A stretch of 51,032 bases of DNA, from contig NZ_JABGCB010000003.1 in the NCBI RefSeq assembly GCF_013149295.1, positions 1-51,032 on the forward strand, written 5' to 3'. A program made the position numbers and the translations under genes. The notes below the pieces were generated by a model, which was not told where the DNA came from, did not search any database, and worked only from the letters and a program-made list of their open reading frames with translations. How positions within the stretch are numbered: position 1 is the first letter of the stretch; every line of letters starts with the position of its first letter. Of this stretch, positions 24,698 through 33,635 are shown piece after piece. Origin of the DNA: Novosphingobium sp. SG751A. Lineage in GTDB: Bacteria > Pseudomonadota > Alphaproteobacteria > Sphingomonadales > Sphingomonadaceae.

Positions 24698-25648
24698 ATG
24701 AGCCATTCCGACGCCCCCGCCATCTCGATCCGCAATCTTGTCAAACGCTATGCGCCCGCCGGTAACGGCGAGGGCAAGCTGGCGCTGAAAGGCGTTTCGC
24801 TCGATGTGCCGCAGGGGCAGATCTTTGGTCTGCTCGGCCCCAATGGCGCGGGCAAATCGACCATGATCAACATCATGGCGGGCATGGTGCGCAAGACCAG
24901 CGGCGAAGTTTCGATCTGGGGCTTTGACATTGACCACGACCGGCGCAACGCCAGTCGCGCCATCGGCATCGTGCCTCAGGAAATCGTGTTCGACCCTTTC
25001 TTCACCCCCTATGAGGTGCTGGAGAACACCGCAGGCCTCTATGGCATTCCCAAGGCCGAGCGTCTGTCCGAACAATTGCTGGCCGATGTGCATCTGTCGG
25101 ACAAGGCGAAGGCCTATGCCCGCACGCTGTCAGGCGGCATGAAGCGGCGCCTGCTGGTGGCCAAGGCGATGGTGCATCAGCCCCCGGTGCTGGTGCTGGA
25201 CGAGCCGACGGCGGGCGTGGACGTGGAGCTGCGCCGTCAGCTCTGGGAACTGGTCAAGCGGCTGAATGATGAAGGGGTGACGGTGGTGCTGACCACGCAT
25301 TACCTGGAGGAAGCCGAGGAATTGTGCGACCGCATCGCCATCATCAATCATGGTGAGCTGATCGCGAATAAGCCGACCCGCGAACTGGTCGATATGGCGC
25401 GTGAAAAGATCGTTGTGCTTACGCTTGAAAAGCCCATCGATACGCTGCCCGACCATCCCGCTTTTCTGAAATGCACGGCGGTGGCCCCCGATATTATCGA
25501 AATCACCTATGACAAGGACAAGACCAACGCGGGCGAGATCCTTGGTGCGGTGCAGGCGCAGGGCATGGCCATTGTCGATGTCACCACGCGTGAGGCCGAT
25601 CTGGAGGATGTCTTTGTCAGCCTGACCACGCAGGTCCAGACTACGTAA
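24698..25648 (+). CDS. ABC transporter ATP-binding protein (ABC-2 type)
   Basis: A 316-residue ABC ATPase. It has Walker A GPNGAGKST, the signature LSGGMKRRL, Walker B VLVLDEPTAGVD and switch TTHYLEE. The ~85-residue C-terminal extension (TLEKPIDTLPDHP..., ending with VTTREADLEDVFVSL) is typical of DrrA/CcmA-like ATPases that pair with ABC-2 membrane proteins. No permease gene is next to it; a hairpin terminator follows directly. Its substrate is unknown; the partner must be encoded elsewhere. Confidence 0.9.
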   Translation: MSHSDAPAISIRNLVKRYAPAGNGEGKLALKGVSLDVPQGQIFGLLGPNGAGKSTMINIMAGMVRKTSGEVSIWGFDIDHDRRNASRAIGIVPQEIVFDPFFTPYEVLENTAGLYGIPKAERLSEQLLADVHLSDKAKAYARTLSGGMKRRLLVAKAMVHQPPVLVLDEPTAGVDVELRRQLWELVKRLNDEGVTVVLTTHYLEEAEELCDRIAIINHGELIANKPTRELVDMAREKIVVLTLEKPIDTLPDHPAFLKCTAVAPDIIEITYDKDKTNAGEILGAVQAQGMAIVDVTTREADLEDVFVSLTTQVQTT

Positions 25649-25660
25649 GCGATGTTATTG

Positions 25661-25690
25661 CGGGGGCAGGCTGCTGCCCCCGGCGTTCTT
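25661..25690 (+). terminator. Terminator after the ABC ATPase gene
   Basis: Arms CGGGGGCAG (25661-25669) and CTGCCCCCG (25674-25682) form a 9-bp stem with a 4-base loop, followed by a short T-containing tail (GCGTTCTT). It lies 12 bases after the stop codon. Confidence 0.6.
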
Positions 25691-25877
25691 ACAGGTCCGA
25701 TGATGTGGAAGATGTCGTGCTTTCCATCTGATCCTGAACCCAGCGGCCTTTATCCATCCGGCGAATCGGCTTTTTGCAAAAACGGCACGCGCCGACAAAA
25801 TTAAGCCCGTCCCATTTGACCCTGCTTCGGCGCGGAGCATGGCGGTTGAACAGACACAAAGGCAAGTCGAGTTTCAT
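25689..25877 (-). CDS. Small protein with CxxC motif
   Basis: A 62-residue protein starting MKLDLPLCLFNRHAPRRSRV, with WDGLNFVGACRFCKKPIRRMDKGRW around 25-48. The CRFC pair plus C8 and H13 could bind zinc. Similar short proteins occur in sphingomonads, from memory of the HxPxR...WDG...C.FC..PIRR pattern; no function is known. The ATG at 25877 is chosen; the frame extends upstream to 25922. Converges on the ABC ATPase gene. Confidence 0.55.
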   Translation of the reverse strand: MKLDLPLCLFNRHAPRRSRVKWDGLNFVGACRFCKKPIRRMDKGRWVQDQMESTTSSTSSDL

Positions 25878-26197
25878 CGTAACGACCCCATCCAGGCGCA
25901 GGTCAACGGCAGGCGAATTCATAGGAAACGCCTGCTGACCTTGTCAGGTAAAATTATGTAATCTTCGATCCAATTACGTTCATATACCTAAATCTGACGG
26001 GGGAAAAGCAATTGCTTGACCCATTTTGCAATTACTTTCTCTTTTTTCTTATGTGTTTAACCATATCCGCCCCTCTTGGGCGAAAATGACGGTTTCGTTG
26101 CGTTGCCTGCTTTCCAAATCGGCCCTTTGGGCGCAAAGCGAGGCCGCGAATCGCGTGCCGCCTGCCCATGAAGCAGCGGCCCAGTTTGGAATGGCTT

Positions 26198-27772
26198 ATG
26201 AATGCTGATGTGATCGTGATCGGTTCGGGCGCTGCCGGTTTGACCGCCGCCCTCTCTCTGGCTCAGCGGTTGAAGGTGCTGGTGCTGGCCAAGGGCACGC
26301 TGACGGGGGGATCAACCGCATGGGCGCAGGGCGGGATCGCCGCCGTGCTGGATGCGGGCGATACGTTTGAGGATCATATCCGCGACACGATGGTGGCGGG
26401 CGCGGGGCTGAACCGGCTCGATACGGTCGAATATGTGGTCGAGCGTGCGCCGTTGGCGATCGGGCGTCTGGCCGATCTGGGGGTACCGTTCAACACCGAG
26501 GGCGATCATCTGCATCTGCATCGCGAGGGCGGCCATTCGCATCGTCGCATCGCCCATGTGGCCGACGCCACCGGCTGGGCGGTGCAGGAGGCGCTGATCC
26601 GCGCCGCAGAGGCCCATCCCAATATCACGCTGCTGCCGGGGCAGAGCTGCATTGATCTCATCACCGGGCGGCACGAGATGCGCTATTCCGGTTCGGGCCG
26701 GGTGTGGGGCGTCTATGCGCTGGATGAGGCCAGCGGCAAGGTCGAGGCTCATGTCGGGCGCGCCACCATTCTGGCCACTGGTGGCGCGGGGCGTGTCTAT
26801 CAGTTCTCCACCGCGCCGCGCGGGGCCACGGGCGACGGCATCGCCATGGCATGGCGCGCGGGCGCGCGTGTGTCGAACATGGAGATGATGCAGTTCCACC
26901 CTACCTGCCTCTACAACCTTGAGGTCAAGAACTTCCTCATCACCGAGGCGGTGCGCGGCGAGGGCGGACGCCTGATCAACCCGCGCACGGGCAAGCGGTT
27001 TATGCCCGATTATGACGACCGCCTCGAACTGGCCCCGCGCGATGTCGTGGCCCGCGCCATCGACAGCGAGATCAAGAAATACGGGCTCGATTTCGTCCAT
27101 CTGGACATCAGCCACAAGCCCGCCGATTTCGTGCGCGAGCATTTCCCCAATATCCATGAGAAGCTGCTCTCGCTGGGCATCGACATGACGAAGGAGCCGA
27201 TTCCTGTCGTGCCCGCCCAGCATTACACCTGCGGCGGGGTCGTCACCGATCTGGATGGGCATACCGATCTGCCCGGCCTCTATGCCGCCGGGGAATGCGC
27301 GGAAAGCGGACTGCATGGCGCCAATCGCCTTGCTTCCAATTCGCTGCTGGAATGTCTTGTGTTCGGCGATGCTTCGGCCGCCGATATTCTGGCGCGCTGG
27401 GACGAATTCGATGCGCCCCCTCCGATCCGTGCGTGGGATGAAAGCCGGGTTTCGGATTCGGACGAAGAAGTCATCATCAAGCAGAACTGGACCGAGATCC
27501 GCCGCTTCATGTGGAATTACGTGGGCATCGTGCGCAGCACCAAAAGGCTGGAACGCGCAGCCCATCGCATCAAGCTGCTGTTTGACGAGGTGGATGATTA
27601 TTACGGCCACTTCCGCGTGACCACCGATCTGATCGAATTGCGCAATCTGTTGCAGAGCGCGGATCTGATCGTGCGTTCAGCGCTCAAGCGTCATGAAAGC
27701 CGGGGGTTGCACTATACGCTGGATTATCCCAAGACGGTCGAGCCGCCGCTCGACACCGTGCTGGTGCCATAA
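26198..27772 (+). CDS. nadB: L-aspartate oxidase
   Basis: An FAD enzyme of about 524 residues that oxidises L-aspartate to iminoaspartate, the first step of NAD synthesis. It begins with the dinucleotide-binding motif VIGSGAAGLTAAL, followed by GGSTAWAQGGIAA, HLHREGGHSHRR, FHPTCLY, TEAVRGEGG and the C-terminal GECAESGLHGANRLASNSLLE, all typical of NadB in the succinate dehydrogenase/fumarate reductase flavoprotein family. I prefer ATG 26198 because GGA lies 8 bases upstream; ATG 26168 adds 10 residues. The partner nadA is not adjacent. The ~270-base region upstream is AT-rich and probably carries its promoter. Confidence 0.93.
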   Translation: MNADVIVIGSGAAGLTAALSLAQRLKVLVLAKGTLTGGSTAWAQGGIAAVLDAGDTFEDHIRDTMVAGAGLNRLDTVEYVVERAPLAIGRLADLGVPFNTEGDHLHLHREGGHSHRRIAHVADATGWAVQEALIRAAEAHPNITLLPGQSCIDLITGRHEMRYSGSGRVWGVYALDEASGKVEAHVGRATILATGGAGRVYQFSTAPRGATGDGIAMAWRAGARVSNMEMMQFHPTCLYNLEVKNFLITEAVRGEGGRLINPRTGKRFMPDYDDRLELAPRDVVARAIDSEIKKYGLDFVHLDISHKPADFVREHFPNIHEKLLSLGIDMTKEPIPVVPAQHYTCGGVVTDLDGHTDLPGLYAAGECAESGLHGANRLASNSLLECLVFGDASAADILARWDEFDAPPPIRAWDESRVSDSDEEVIIKQNWTEIRRFMWNYVGIVRSTKRLERAAHRIKLLFDEVDDYYGHFRVTTDLIELRNLLQSADLIVRSALKRHESRGLHYTLDYPKTVEPPLDTVLVP

Positions 27773-27779
27773 AGGGAAA

Positions 27780-27803
27780 CAGGCCGGGGGTGAGCCCGGC
27801 CTG
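27780..27803. terminator. Hairpin between convergent nadB and TonB receptor genes
   Basis: Arms CAGGCCGGG (27780-27788) and CCCGGCCTG (27795-27803) form a perfect 9-bp stem with a 6-base loop between two convergent stop codons. No clear T-run follows on either side. Confidence 0.55.
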
Positions 27804-27811
27804 TCGCATCA

Positions 27812-30100
27812 TCAATATTCAAAGCCCAGCGTGACGCCATAGGTGCGCGGGGCGCCATAGGTGCCGTTGTCGCCGCTGTTCGAGGCGCCGATCTGGGTGC
27901 GATAGAAGGCATTGCCCAGATTGCGGCCCCACAGGCGCGCATAGACCCGATCGTTGGGCCGATAGGTCAGCGAACCGTCGACCAGCGTATAATGCGCCTG
28001 CGTCACGCGCTCGTCGGGCGAGCCGACATAGCCGCCATTGTAATAAACATTGCCCGCCAGCGTGAACTTACTCAGTTCATACGAACCGCCAAGGCTGAAG
28101 GTGATGTCGGGGGTATTCTGCAATTTGTGGCCCGAGGCGTCGCCGTAATAGAGGCAATTGCCGCCCAATTGCGCGGCGGGCGAACCGAATGTGCCAAGGC
28201 AGGCGGTGTTGGCCATGGTCGCGCCGGTCTTGCTGTTCACATAGGTCAGGTTGGCGATGTTGAAGCCCGATGCCACCGGATAGGGGGTCGAAAGGACGGC
28301 ATCGGTAAAGCTGGTATAGCGGGCATGCGTCAGGTTGACCCCGCCAAACAGGCGCAGGTGGTCGGTTACGCGCCAGTTGATATCGGCGTCCAGACCATAG
28401 ATGCGGGCGCCCTTGGCATTATAGACATTCTGAACCCCGGAGATGACCTGCATCACCTGAATGTTCTTCTCGTCATAATAGAAGCCTGCGACATTCAGGC
28501 GCACCCGGCGGTCGAACAGGTCGGTCTTGGCGCCGATTTCATAGGCATCGACCTCTTCGGGGTTGAGCAGCGGGGCCGACCCTGCGGTAAAGGCCTGCGC
28601 GATATAGGTGCCCGAGCGGAAGCCGCGGTTGTAGCTGGCATAGACCATGACTTCGGGCGAGAAGCGGTGATCGACCGAGAGGCGCCACGTCGCCTTGTTG
28701 AACGTATGCGCATCGCTGACGGGCGCGCCGATGGTGGTGGTGCCGGTTGCGCCATTATAGGAATTGACCTGCGCGGTCAGGGTGCGCTGGTCATGAGTAT
28801 AGCGCAGGCCCGCCACCAGATGGGTGTTGGGATCGAAGGCATAGGTGCCCTCGGCAAAGCCGGAGAGCGAAGTCAGGCGGACATTGTTGATATTGTCGGT
28901 ATAGCCATTGCCGCCAAACACGCGGGTGCCGGTGGTGCGGCCCGGCTCGGTCCCGGCCGAATTCCACATATAGAAGCCGCCCAACACCCATTGCAGCTTG
29001 CCCCCGCCATTCGACATCAGGTTCACTTCCTGCGTGAACTGGCGGTCATACTGGTTGTTGTCGATGCGCAACTGGGGCTGGGTGGTGCCGTCGGGGTCGA
29101 AATAGCCGCGGATGGTCGATTTGCGATAGGCGGTCACGCTCTTGACCTTTACCCCGCCAAGGCCCTGTTCGATGGTCAGGCCGCCGCCGCTCTGGCGGGT
29201 GCGCAGCACCGGATCGACGTCGGCATAAATATCGGTGTTCGGATTGCCGCCCAGCGCGATAATCTGGCCCGTCACATTCTGGCCCAGCGTGTTGAGCGTG
29301 AAATTGCGGAAAGCAGGTTCCGAACTGTTGCGGCCGTTGCTGTCGATCGAGGCCAGAATGTTGGTGTCGGCGCCGGGCTGCCATTGCAGCTTGCCGCGCA
29401 TCACATATTGTTCGCCGCTGTTGATGTCCTTGCCGGTGAACAGATTCTTGCCCCAGCCCTTGTCGCGGTTTTCATATTGGCCGGAAACCGAGAAGGCCAG
29501 CTTTTCGGTGATCGGCCCCGAGAGATAGGCCGCGCCGTTCATCGTCTCGTAATTGCCATAGCTCAGCTCGGCCTTGCCGGTCCATGTCTTGCTGGGGCCT
29601 TGGGTGGTGATCTGGATCAGGCCGCCGGTGGCGTTGCGGCCAAACAGCGTGCCTTGCGGGCCTTTGAGGACCGTCACCTGCTTGGCGTCGAACAGGGATT
29701 GCAGCACGCCGAAAGACGCCCCGTAATAGACGCCATCGACATAGACCGCGACCGGGTTTTCGATCCCCGGCCCCTGACCCGTGGCGCCGATGCCGCGAAT
29801 GCGGGGCAGGGCATAGCCGCCCGCCGCCACGGTGACATTCAGCGCAGGTACCGCCGCGCGCAGGCTTTGCGTATCGGTGATGCCCGTGGCTTTCAGCTCG
29901 GCCGTGCCCAGAGCTGTCAGCGCGATCGGGACGTTCTGGGCCTTTTCCTCGCGCTTTTGCGCAGTGACCACGATTTCGCCCAAGCCCTTTTCTGCCTGTT
30001 GAGCATTGGCCTGTTGGGCGCAGAAAAGGGCTGGAATGGCGAGCCCCACGGCGGCTCCGGCCATGAAGATGCGGCGCATGGTGGTGATATTCTTGTTCAC
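27812..30100 (-). CDS. TonB-dependent outer membrane receptor
   Basis: A 762-residue TonB-dependent receptor. It has a signal peptide (MRRIFMAGAAVGLAIPALFCAQQANA), a TonB-box-like EIVVTAQKREE near residue 42, a plug domain with PRIRGIGATGQGPG and VLKGPQGTLFGRNATGG, and a beta-barrel ending in an aromatic residue (GVTLGFEY). Such receptors are abundant in sphingomonads and import siderophores, glycans or aromatic compounds; the substrate cannot be told. The start is GTG at 30100 with GGGAGG upstream; that site overlaps a hairpin (30113-30140), suggesting control of expression. Confidence 0.92.
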   Translation of the reverse strand: MNKNITTMRRIFMAGAAVGLAIPALFCAQQANAQQAEKGLGEIVVTAQKREEKAQNVPIALTALGTAELKATGITDTQSLRAAVPALNVTVAAGGYALPRIRGIGATGQGPGIENPVAVYVDGVYYGASFGVLQSLFDAKQVTVLKGPQGTLFGRNATGGLIQITTQGPSKTWTGKAELSYGNYETMNGAAYLSGPITEKLAFSVSGQYENRDKGWGKNLFTGKDINSGEQYVMRGKLQWQPGADTNILASIDSNGRNSSEPAFRNFTLNTLGQNVTGQIIALGGNPNTDIYADVDPVLRTRQSGGGLTIEQGLGGVKVKSVTAYRKSTIRGYFDPDGTTQPQLRIDNNQYDRQFTQEVNLMSNGGGKLQWVLGGFYMWNSAGTEPGRTTGTRVFGGNGYTDNINNVRLTSLSGFAEGTYAFDPNTHLVAGLRYTHDQRTLTAQVNSYNGATGTTTIGAPVSDAHTFNKATWRLSVDHRFSPEVMVYASYNRGFRSGTYIAQAFTAGSAPLLNPEEVDAYEIGAKTDLFDRRVRLNVAGFYYDEKNIQVMQVISGVQNVYNAKGARIYGLDADINWRVTDHLRLFGGVNLTHARYTSFTDAVLSTPYPVASGFNIANLTYVNSKTGATMANTACLGTFGSPAAQLGGNCLYYGDASGHKLQNTPDITFSLGGSYELSKFTLAGNVYYNGGYVGSPDERVTQAHYTLVDGSLTYRPNDRVYARLWGRNLGNAFYRTQIGASNSGDNGTYGAPRTYGVTLGFEY

Positions 30101-30112
30101 GATACAATACCT

Positions 30113-30140
30113 CCCGAAATATCGTCATTTTTATTTCGGG
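30113..30140 (-). promoter_or_regulatory. Inverted repeat at the receptor gene's ribosome-binding site
   Basis: Arms CCCGAAATA (30113-30121) and TATTTCGGG (30132-30140) form a perfect 9-bp repeat with a 10-base spacer. On the minus strand it ends directly in the AGG of the Shine-Dalgarno sequence for the GTG at 30100. It could be an operator or an mRNA hairpin that limits ribosome access. Confidence 0.5.
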
Positions 30141-30306
30141 GTTTTGAACGGATCGCTTCATGCGATTTGGATGCACGACTTTACGGGCCGTAAACGACCA
30201 TTGCAGGACGCGATCCATCCTCCCCGATTTGTTGTTCTATGATGATGTATATCGGTTGATTTTGACCGAGCCTGATCCATTTGACGCAGCGGGCGATCAA
30301 CTTTCC

Positions 30307-30331
30307 GATGCGCGATGCGCGATGCGCGATG
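30307..30331. repeat. Short tandem repeat, 7-bp unit
   Basis: GATGCGC is repeated three times with a partial fourth copy (GATG). It lies in the ~340-base region between the TonB receptor start and the tRNA gene. Being 7 bp outside any gene, copy-number change would not alter a protein. Confidence 0.8.
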
Positions 30332-30390
30332 TGGACAGGGCGACGCAGGCGCGCAGAAACGTGCCGGATCGAGAATTCAACTATCATGCA

Positions 30391-30421
30391 AAGGCGCCAC
30401 CAAGGCCGGAATTCCGGCGCC
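30391..30421 (-). terminator. Probable tRNA-Ser terminator
   Basis: Downstream of the tRNA on the minus strand, GGCGCC arms (30393-30398 and 30416-30421) enclose an inner palindrome GCCGGAATTCCGGC, and the outer stem is followed by TTT. Confidence 0.4.
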
Positions 30422-30439
30422 CGATTGTCGGGCGAGTGA

Positions 30440-30531
30440 TGGCGGAGACGCCGGGATTCGAACCCGGGGAGCCCCCTTAAGGGCTCGACGGTTTAGCAAA
30501 CCGCTGGTTTCAGCCACTCACCCACGTCTCC
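30440..30531 (-). tRNA. tRNA-Ser (GCU)
   Basis: A 92-base class II tRNA. The acceptor stem is GGAGACG paired with CGTCTCC, with discriminator G and an encoded CCA. The D-arm begins TGGGTGAGTGGCTGAAACC, the anticodon loop reads TTTGCTAAA with anticodon GCT, there is a long variable arm (GAGCCCTTAAGGGGGCTC), and the T-loop is GGTTCGAATCC. It reads AGC and AGU serine codons. Confidence 0.97.
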
Positions 30532-30804
30532 GGATCGCAGCGGCGAAGGCGGCCTATAGCGGGGGTATTTCGAACCGGCAAGGGGGTAGAATGATTTCTT
30601 TTTATTCGCTGGGGAAACAGCGCGCACGCCGTTCATTTACCGCTGGCGCAAAATCGCTTCAGCCTCCAGCAATGCAGGCCCGGCCACGTTTTGCCGCATA
30701 TCCGACTCGGCCTGCCGCCTGCCGACTTGCGCAAGGGAAGGCCGGATTGTCCACAAGGCCGGCGGGCGATAGACTGGGCCTGCCGCGATGAGAGGAATGA
30801 AGCG

Positions 30805-31542
30805 ATGAAGCCGAACCGTATGGCTGGCCATGGCGCAAGGATGGGCGCTCTGGTGGCGTTGAGCATGATGATTCTGACGCCGGTAGCCCATGCGCAGAGC
30901 AACCCGCCGATCGATTCCGATCTGGTCCGGCCCGATGCCCCGGCAGCGCCCGCGCCCGCCTATGCGCCGCCGGCGGGCGGCGCAACCTATGCTCCGGCCG
31001 CGCCCGCCGCGCCTCAGCCTGTCGCGCCGGCCGCAACGCCCGCACCGCCAGCCGATGGGCGGACCTATCATCAGGACGACCTGATCGGCGCAGCCGAGGG
31101 CGTGTTCGGCAAGGGCGCCAAGGGGCTGGCCCAGATCATTCAGGATATTCTGAAAAAGCAGGGTGAGCCGAACGGCTATATCGTCGGGCGCGAGGCGGGC
31201 GGGGCCTTTGCCCTTGGTCTGCGCTATGGTTCGGGCACGCTCTATCACAAGATCGAGGGCCAGCGTCCGGCTTACTGGGCGGGCCCCTCAATCGGCTTTG
31301 ACGCCGGGGCCAATGCCGCCAACACTTTCGTGCTGGTCTATAATCTTTACAACACCGAAGACCTCTATCACCGCTTTGGCGCGGGCGAGGGGCAGGCTTA
31401 TATGGTGGGAGGCTTCAATGTTTCCTATCTGCGGCGCGGCGATGTAGTGCTGATTCCGGTGCGCATGGGGGTCGGGCTGCGGCTGGGCATCAATGGCGGC
31501 TATATGAAGTTCTCGAAAAAGCAGAACTGGAACCCGCTCTAA
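30805..31542 (+). CDS. DUF1134 (EipA-like) periplasmic protein
   Basis: A 245-residue protein with a signal peptide (about 1-31, ending VAHAQS), a proline/alanine-rich linker (about 35-85), and a C-terminal DUF1134 domain: FGKGAKGLAQIIQDILKKQGEPNGYIVGREAGGAFALGLRYGSG, then ending GVGLRLGINGGYMKFSKK. The family includes EipA of Brucella, a periplasmic protein needed for envelope integrity. I start at ATG 30805, which begins the signal peptide properly; the open frame reaches back to 30691. It stands alone between the tRNA and an aminotransferase gene. Confidence 0.85.
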   Translation: MKPNRMAGHGARMGALVALSMMILTPVAHAQSNPPIDSDLVRPDAPAAPAPAYAPPAGGATYAPAAPAAPQPVAPAATPAPPADGRTYHQDDLIGAAEGVFGKGAKGLAQIIQDILKKQGEPNGYIVGREAGGAFALGLRYGSGTLYHKIEGQRPAYWAGPSIGFDAGANAANTFVLVYNLYNTEDLYHRFGAGEGQAYMVGGFNVSYLRRGDVVLIPVRMGVGLRLGINGGYMKFSKKQNWNPL

Positions 31543-31605
31543 GCGCCGATTCGTGGCGATACGCCCTTGCCCCCACCGGCGCGTGGGGGTAAAGGCGCGG
31601 CCACT

Positions 31606-32784
31606 ATGCTCAACAACCTCAAGCAACAGCCCGCCGACGCGCTTCTGGCGCTGATCAAGCTCCACAATGCGGACCCCCGCGAGGACAAGATTGACCTCGG
31701 CGTGGGTGTCTATCGCACCGATACGGGCGCCACGCCTGTGTTCGAATCGGTGAAGGCGGCTGAAAAGCTGCTGCTCGATACGCAGGATTCCAAAGCCTAT
31801 CTGGGTCCCGAAGGCGACATGGGGTTTGTCCATGCGCTGATGCCCTATGTGTTTGGCGCCGCAAACCCGACCATGGATGGCCGCATCGATGGGATGCAGG
31901 CTCCGGGCGGTACGGGCGCGGTGCGTCTGGCCGTGGCCCTGGCCAAGAAGGCGGGCGTTACCCGCATTCTGATGGGCACGCCCAGCTGGCCCAACCATGC
32001 CCAGATCGCCGCCGATGTCGGCGTCGAAATCAAGGGCTTCAACCACGCCACCAAGGCTGGCGTTGCCGACATGGATTCCCTGCGCGAAGCGATTGCCGGA
32101 GCCGAAGCTACCGATGCCATCATGCTGCACGGCTGCTGCCACAACCCGACCGGCATTGATTACACCAACGCCGAATGGGACGAAATCGCAGGCCTGATCA
32201 AGGCCAAGGGCATCCTGCCGATCCTCGACCTTGCCTATCAGGGTCTGGGTCAGGGCATGGAAGAAGACGCCTATGGCATCCGCCGCGTTCTGGCCGAAGT
32301 GCCCGAAGCGCTGATCGCCTATAGCTGCGACAAGAACTTCGGCTATTACCGTGATCGCGTGGGCGCGCTCTATGTGCTGGCCCAGAATGCCGACGCGGTG
32401 AACATCGTGCTGTCGAATGGCGCCACGCTGGCCCGCGCGGCTTGGTCGATGCCGCCTGACCATGGCGGCGCGGTGGTTCGTCTGATCCTCTCGGACGCAG
32501 GCCTGACCAAGAGCTGGCTCAACGAGCTGGACGTTATGCGCGCGCGCATGAACGAAGTGCGCGCCAAGCTGGGCGGCGCAGGCGTTCAGGGTTCGGTCGA
32601 TTTCGCGCCCTTCGGCACGCAGAACGGCCTGTTCTCGATCGTTCCGCTCAATGGCGATCAGGTGCTGGCCATGCGCGAAAAGCACGGCGTCTATATGGCC
32701 GGTTCGGGCCGTATCAACGTTGCGGGCCTGACGATGGGCAACATCGACAAGTTCATCGCGGCGGTGGCGGACGTTACGGCTTAA
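31606..32784 (+). CDS. Aspartate/aromatic-amino-acid aminotransferase
   Basis: A 392-residue PLP-dependent class I aminotransferase of the AspC/TyrB branch. Characteristic stretches are IDLGVGVYRTDTGATPV, the GGTGAVRLA loop, SWPNHAQIA, HGCCHNPTGIDY and the PLP lysine in SCDKNFGYYRDRVG (SxSKNFGLYxERVG in E. coli AspC). The C-terminal SGRIN segment carries the substrate-binding arginine. Aspartate and aromatic preferences cannot be separated by eye. The ATG at 31606 is chosen; an upstream ATG at 31567 adds an atypical proline-rich stretch. A strong hairpin follows the gene. Confidence 0.9.
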   Translation: MLNNLKQQPADALLALIKLHNADPREDKIDLGVGVYRTDTGATPVFESVKAAEKLLLDTQDSKAYLGPEGDMGFVHALMPYVFGAANPTMDGRIDGMQAPGGTGAVRLAVALAKKAGVTRILMGTPSWPNHAQIAADVGVEIKGFNHATKAGVADMDSLREAIAGAEATDAIMLHGCCHNPTGIDYTNAEWDEIAGLIKAKGILPILDLAYQGLGQGMEEDAYGIRRVLAEVPEALIAYSCDKNFGYYRDRVGALYVLAQNADAVNIVLSNGATLARAAWSMPPDHGGAVVRLILSDAGLTKSWLNELDVMRARMNEVRAKLGGAGVQGSVDFAPFGTQNGLFSIVPLNGDQVLAMREKHGVYMAGSGRINVAGLTMGNIDKFIAAVADVTA

Positions 32785-32844
32785 TTTGGGGCTTTTTGCC
32801 TCCGGCGGGCAAAGGGACTTGGTCCCTTTGCAATCCCGATATTG

Positions 32845-32880
32845 AAAGAGCGCCTCGTTCCGAACGGGGCGCTCTTTTGG
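32845..32880 (+). terminator. Terminator after the aminotransferase gene
   Basis: Arms AAAGAGCGCC (32845-32854) and GGCGCTCTTT (32868-32877) extend inward through a wobble pair and CGTTC/GAACG into a long hairpin ending in TTTT. It is about 60 bases past the stop codon. Confidence 0.75.
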
Positions 32881-33017
32881 TTTGCATAAAAGCCTGCGGC
32901 GCAGGGAAATGGCGCCGCAGGCTTTAATTTTTCCAACGCTGCGTCCGACACAAAACGCCGAGCCCTATGCGCAACAAAGAAAGTAACGGGAGCGCGAGGG
33001 TCTAGACCCTCGCATAA

Positions 33018-33635
33018 TCACCCCTTCAACGCCTGCATACGCTTCAGATACCGCGCCAAAACATCAATCTCCAGATTGACCGACGCGCCCTCGACCCACT
33101 GCCCCGCAGTTGTGACCTTGGCGGTATGGGGGATGATGTTGAGCGCAAAGTGGCAGGTGCCATCGACCTGATCGGCGATGTCATTGACCGTCAACGAGAT
33201 GCCATCGACGGTGATCGAGCCTTTTTCCGCGATATAGGGCGCAAGGTCTGCGGGCGCGGCGATGATCACGCGGATCGAATCGCCCACCGTGCTGATGCTG
33301 ACCACCGATCCCACGCCATCGACATGGCCGGTCACGATATGCCCGCCCAGTTCATCGCCCAGCTTGAGCGCCGGTTCGAGATTGAGCGTGGTGCCTTCAA
33401 CCCAGCGCCCCGCCACGGTGCGGCTGGTGGTTTCGCCCGAGATGTCGACGGCGAACCACGAATCGCCCGCCACACCGCCCTTGTCCACCACCGTCAGGCA
33501 GACGCCCGAGCAGGCGATGGAGGCGCCGATGGCGATGCCTTCGGGGTCAAAAGGGGCGGCGATGCGGGCGTGGACGTGCTGCGTGCCCGTGGCCTGCGTG
33601 ATGGTGCCTAAAGCGGTGACAATGCCGGTAAACAT
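33018..33635 (-). CDS. ribE: Riboflavin synthase (alpha chain)
   Basis: A 205-residue riboflavin synthase, which joins two molecules of 6,7-dimethyl-8-ribityllumazine to give riboflavin. It begins MFTGIVTALGTI and has the two lumazine-binding repeats: the first with SIACSGVCLTVVD and NLEPALKLGDELGGHIVTGHVDGVG, the second with GSITVDGISLTVND and EIDVLARYLKR. It overlaps the end of ribD by 28 bases, so the two form a riboflavin operon on the minus strand. Confidence 0.95.
   Translation of the reverse strand: MFTGIVTALGTITQATGTQHVHARIAAPFDPEGIAIGASIACSGVCLTVVDKGGVAGDSWFAVDISGETTSRTVAGRWVEGTTLNLEPALKLGDELGGHIVTGHVDGVGSVVSISTVGDSIRVIIAAPADLAPYIAEKGSITVDGISLTVNDIADQVDGTCHFALNIIPHTAKVTTAGQWVEGASVNLEIDVLARYLKRMQALKG

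Noticed and set aside
27992..30193. A 733-codon open frame opposite the TonB receptor gene
   Set aside because: It is antisense to a gene with clear TonB receptor motifs and its translation is low-complexity Ala/Gly/Ile/Arg typical of a GC-rich shadow frame.
30307..30331. CRISPR-like repeat
   Set aside because: The units are only 7 bases with no spacers, and no cas genes are present anywhere in the window.
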